NCBI GenBank assembly: GCA_003024985.2
Contig: PXIH01S0008892.1
DNA from: Euperipatoides rowelli
Taxonomy: Eukaryota; Onychophora; Udeonychophora; Euonychophora; Peripatopsidae
DNA length: 11,800 bases
Strand: one strand, 5' to 3'
A model generated the notes under the pieces. The model searched no databases. It saw only the letters and a list, made by a program, of their open reading frames with translations, and was not told where the DNA came from. Shown here one piece after another: positions 9,370 to 11,800 of the stretch (positions are counted from its first letter, which is position 1; each line of letters starts with the position of its first letter). A program made the position numbers and the translations under genes.

Positions 9370-9440
9370 TAAACGATGCAGTCCGAGGTGGTAATTGAAC
9401 CCGGAATGCTCAATTTATATGTAGACATCAATTGAGAGAG
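9370..9440 (-). mobile_element. Degraded tRNA-related (SINE-like) remnant
   Basis: On the minus strand, GGTTCAATTAC (plus 9391-9401) resembles an RNA polymerase III B box (GGTTCGANTCC), preceded by TCCG and followed by CACCTCGG. About 35 nt upstream on the same strand, CTCAATTGAT (plus 9427-9436) resembles the D-arm/A-box word CTCAATTGGT of tRNAs. The spacing is a little shorter than in a normal tRNA, and the B box has A where the stem needs C, so this is not a functional tRNA gene. Position and sequence fit an old tRNA-derived SINE head or a tRNA pseudogene. No poly(A) or LINE-type tail was identified. Confidence 0.35.
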
Positions 9441-10120
9441 TTTAAATATAAAATACAAATAAAAACAATTCTAAAAAAAAAATTTGATGAGAAACAAGCA
9501 AGTTTGGTTGCAGTTAGAAAAAAAATTTATTGGTAGTATAGGCTATGTTATAAGTCTCTAAAATATACTTGTGTTGAAAATAAATAAACCTTAGCCTACC
9601 TGAGGAAATTTGATAGGCAGACGTCACTATAAAAAATAAAATTGGGATTCGGAGAAGTATCCATAATTCATTAAAATCTGTTATGGTGGCCAATGATGCA
9701 TTGAAATCCAATATATAGTTAAACATGCAAATTCTTATTCATTTTTCAATTAATTAGACATTCAAATTTACATACGTGAGAAAGGAATAGTCGGTTTGAA
9801 TGTAAATAATAAACTGTATTTTTTTTTTATTTATACCTTGACCACTTTTACCAGTAACATTATAAAAACAATGACATGCTATGAGGAAATCAAATCAAAT
9901 ATCGCACTTGAAAAAAAATAATAACTGCTACCTTTTAATATGTTACTTTATTTAATAAGATATACAGTAAATCTAGTATGGCATATAATAGTGTCATGTA
10001 GTTATGTTGAACTAGGGATAGGCTACTATAAATGCAACTCAAAACGATAGAGACATAACCTACCATCATGCAATTAAGGGGACAGTGTTTATTTTAATGT
10101 CAACATTTCATTAAAAAAAA
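9441..10120. other. Non-coding A+T-rich stretch
   Basis: No gene is visible. TAGGCTA or TAGCCTA words occur at 9539-9545, 9592-9598 and 10019-10025. The 70-codon minus-strand frame at 9726-9514 is hydrophobic but has no recognisable domain. Confidence 0.5.
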
Positions 10121-10192
10121 AGCCTTTTACTTGGCTTTTACTTGTACTTTATCCCATTTTTTTTATCATTTATAAAACTACAAGTAAAGGCT
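10121..10192. repeat. Imperfect hairpin with internal duplication
   Basis: AGCCTTTTACTTG (10121-10133) is repeated in part directly after itself as GGCTTTTACTTG (10133-10144). It is matched in reverse complement by CAAGTAAAGGCT (10181-10192), with one base missing. The loop holds a T8 run. It is a small foldback with no clear function; a pyrimidine-rich run separate from it precedes copy B of the dispersed repeat. Confidence 0.55.
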
Positions 10193-10360
10193 CACCCTCT
10201 AAATGTTCATGTTTGAAGCTGTTTCTAAGGTTCAAGAAGGACAGTAGACAAATAAGAGTCCCCCTCAAAAAAAAAATAATTGGAAAATGAATGTTTAAGA
10301 GCCAATGCGCTTTTGATCAGCATTTTACAGTAATATTTTCTCTTTTCTCTTTTTTTTTCT

Positions 10361-10755
10361 AACGCAAAATCTTTGACACTGAAGAAAATGATCAAAATTA
10401 TTTTATAATAAAACTATTATCCTAATCAATTCACTAACATTTACAAATAACAAAAACAAAATTATTTATTCTCTTCCTAGTCGCAATTTACAATAGGCTA
10501 CTTTAATTGTTTCAGAACATTTCAATAAAATACAAAAATTGTTTCTTTTTTTTAATAATATAAGCATATTGAATCTCAAATTATATTTCTAGCATTATAA
10601 ATCTTTTACAATTATTGATATGATAGTTATCATTACCGATATTATAAGAATCTTCAGGCCACTTAACTCAAGAAACCTGTACCCTCAATCATTACTAGTC
10701 TTCACCATCAAAATTCCCTAATCAATTATTTTAGCCATTAGGCCGATGTCTATTT
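10361..10755 (+). repeat. Dispersed direct repeat, copy B (about 395 bp)
   Basis: This is the second copy of the sequence at 7621-8040, in the same orientation, with about three-quarters identity and several indels. The middle (about 10610-10670) is the most diverged part. It is preceded by a T/C-rich run (10336-10360) that copy A has only in shorter form. It shares the TAGGCTAC word (10494-10501) with copy A. There is no coding frame, and both copies degenerate gradually at their right ends after GCCATTAGG. Confidence 0.85.
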
Positions 10756-11149
10756 TATATAATAGGGCAATTTCTGGAAAATAAGTCTTAATTTGGAGAT
10801 AATTTGCCTATAGATACATGTGCTGGTAACCATGTTCTAAATCCTTGTTGTCCAGCCTGTTTGCATCCGCCACAATTGGCGAAATGACCACCAATGTTAA
10901 ATTTGATAGCATCCCCTCCCCCCCCCCCCAAAAAAAAAAACTTATTAAAGCAGATAAATAAAAACATGGAGGAAATTTTATTTGTTGCTTGAATTTTGGT
11001 GATTTTGAAAGAAAGAATGACAACACTGTTCTAAATAATTTTTTCATGCAATTTAATACTAAAAATAAAATTCCACTTTTTATATACAGTAGGGCCTAAT
11101 GAACTTTATAAATATATATGGTAATCATAAAGTCTAAAATATTATTACT
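10756..11149. other. Non-coding stretch with homopolymers
   Basis: No gene is supported. The 79-codon minus-strand frame at 11047-10808 runs through the C12/A11 homopolymer, which encodes its FFF-W-GGG segment. It shows no domain and would be destroyed by a one-base length change there. Confidence 0.55.
10918..10940 (+). repeat. Adjacent C12 and A11 homopolymers
   Basis: Twelve C (10918-10929) are followed directly by eleven A (10930-10940). Such junctions are mutation hotspots and prone to length errors in sequencing and assembly. Confidence 0.9.
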
Positions 11150-11453
11150 ACAGGGTGTCTATTTCCCACAGGTCAATGTGCCAGTTATGGACACTGCACC
11201 AGTTATGAGCACTTATAACTTCCAGTTTAGAAAATAAGATCATGTGGCAACCTTGGAAAGATGTTTTAGTGCAAAAGCATTCCACTAGATGTCCCTTCTA
11301 AGCAATGAAAGTTTGATACATCAGTCTTCACAAGCAGCCATGCTATTCATGTATCAATATGAATCTGCCCTTTGAATGCTGAATATCGAGGAAGTCACTA
11401 AGCTCACCAGTGTGTTTATAATGAAATATTACTTTTTGTATGTAATACCGTAC
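11150..11453. repeat. More complex region starting with ACAGGGTGT; unassigned repeat candidate
   Basis: This region is visibly less A+T-rich than its surroundings. It opens with ACAGGGTGTC at 11150-11159, the same nine-base word seen at 773-781. It contains a short tandem of CCAGTTATG words (11181-11198 and 11199-11217). A 22-codon open run from about 11170 to a TAA near 11238 is too short to call an exon, although TATTTCCCACAG before it resembles a 3' splice site. The even composition and the terminal word suggest an ancient mobile element fragment; no family was recognised. Confidence 0.3.
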
Positions 11454-11530
11454 CAGTGGCGTAGCTACCGTGGAGCATTTGGAGCAAACTGCTCCAGGCG
11501 CACGAATCATAGGGACGCAAAATTATTAGA
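11454..11530 (+). mobile_element. hAT-like DNA transposon terminus (fragment)
   Basis: CAGTGGCGTAGCTACCG at 11454-11470 fits the CAGNGGCG-type terminal inverted repeats of hAT-superfamily elements, for which CAGTGGCGTAGC is a familiar start in invertebrate genomes. The following G+C-richer stretch (GACTGCTCC-like, then GGCGCACG and GGGACGCAAAATT) also resembles the subterminal sequence of such elements. The eight bases before it, TACCGTAC, would be the left copy of an 8-bp target-site duplication. No right end (…GCTACGCCACTG) or second TACCGTAC follows before the window edge. The 68-codon frame crossing it (11376-11582) has no transposase features. Assignment rests on the terminal word alone. 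Confidence 0.45.
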
Positions 11531-11800
11531 AAAGGTGAAAAAAAAAATTGATAGACGATATGAAAAGAATCATTTCAGTTAGATAAATACAGTACTGGAT
11601 TCTAATTTATTTTTAATATTTTTATGAAATGAATTACATTTTTATTATGCAGTAAATCAAAATTAATAATGAAGTTTTGTCATACACATATAGCATGCAA
11701 TCATTCTGTCAATTTTTCTACAACACTAAACCCATTTGATTAGTTGACACTTCAAAGCTAAACTTCCCATTTTACTTTACGTTCAATTCACAATTCAGCT
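11531..11800. other. Non-coding A+T-rich end of window
   Basis: No gene or repeat could be supported. If the transposon end at 11454 is real, this may be the interior of a non-autonomous copy. Confidence 0.45.

Noticed and set aside
7621-10755. LTR retrotransposon with the two direct repeats as LTRs
   Set aside because: No gag-pol frame, no primer-binding site after copy A, and no polypurine tract on the proper strand before copy B (the run there is pyrimidine-rich). The repeats do not have clear TG...CA ends.
10808-11047. 79-codon minus-strand frame starting MKK
   Set aside because: It reads through the C12/A11 homopolymer, has no domain, and depends on exact homopolymer length.

Overview
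This window looks like non-coding nuclear DNA from an animal, most likely an invertebrate. It is very A+T-rich (roughly 70% by eye) and full of homopolymer runs, decayed repeats and short palindromes. It has no bacterial-style gene packing, Shine-Dalgarno sites or operons. The longest open frame has only about 106 codons (4595-4915), and no frame shows a recognisable domain. I found no convincing exon, rRNA, functional tRNA gene, CRISPR array or phage module. It could be intergenic DNA or the interior of long introns. The species cannot be named from the sequence; frequent TAGGCTA/TAGGCCTA words are a feature I loosely associate with some arthropod and other invertebrate genomes.

Layout, left to right. 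Positions 301-437 hold a cluster of four 12-bp palindromic words of the form GTAAYTARTTAC inside a 110-bp-offset direct repeat. A perfect 14-bp palindrome lies at 799-812, just after a possible element end (ACAGGGTGT). Positions 852-1093 look like an old tandem duplication of a unit bounded by TGACATG and CATGTCA. A polypurine tract runs from 1465 to about 1547, and a two-copy 36-bp tandem repeat lies at 2235-2307. The best-defined element is a foldback (long inverted repeat) at about 2700-3166, with arms of over 100 bp at about 90% identity by eye and an indel in one arm.

From about 3170 to 7600 the DNA is mostly featureless and A+T-rich. It contains one unresolved base (N at 3611), a possible decayed coding remnant at 5370-5640, and blocks of strong strand asymmetry. 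In the right third, two diverged copies of a roughly 400-bp sequence lie in the same orientation at 7621-8040 and 10361-10755. Between them is a degraded tRNA-related, SINE-like remnant on the minus strand near 9370-9440. Further right are a hairpin at 10121-10192, a C12/A11 double homopolymer at 10918-10940, a more complex region at 11150-11400, and a sequence at 11454 that resembles the terminus of a hAT-type DNA transposon, running toward the window edge.

No genes can be shown to work together here. The informative content is repeats and composition: several unrelated mobile-element remnants, a strongly over-represented 7-mer (17 exact copies), and abrupt switches of G/C strand bias. I did not find a convincing new molecular system. 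The strongest leads are the foldback element, the repeated 400-bp family and the TAGGCTA word.
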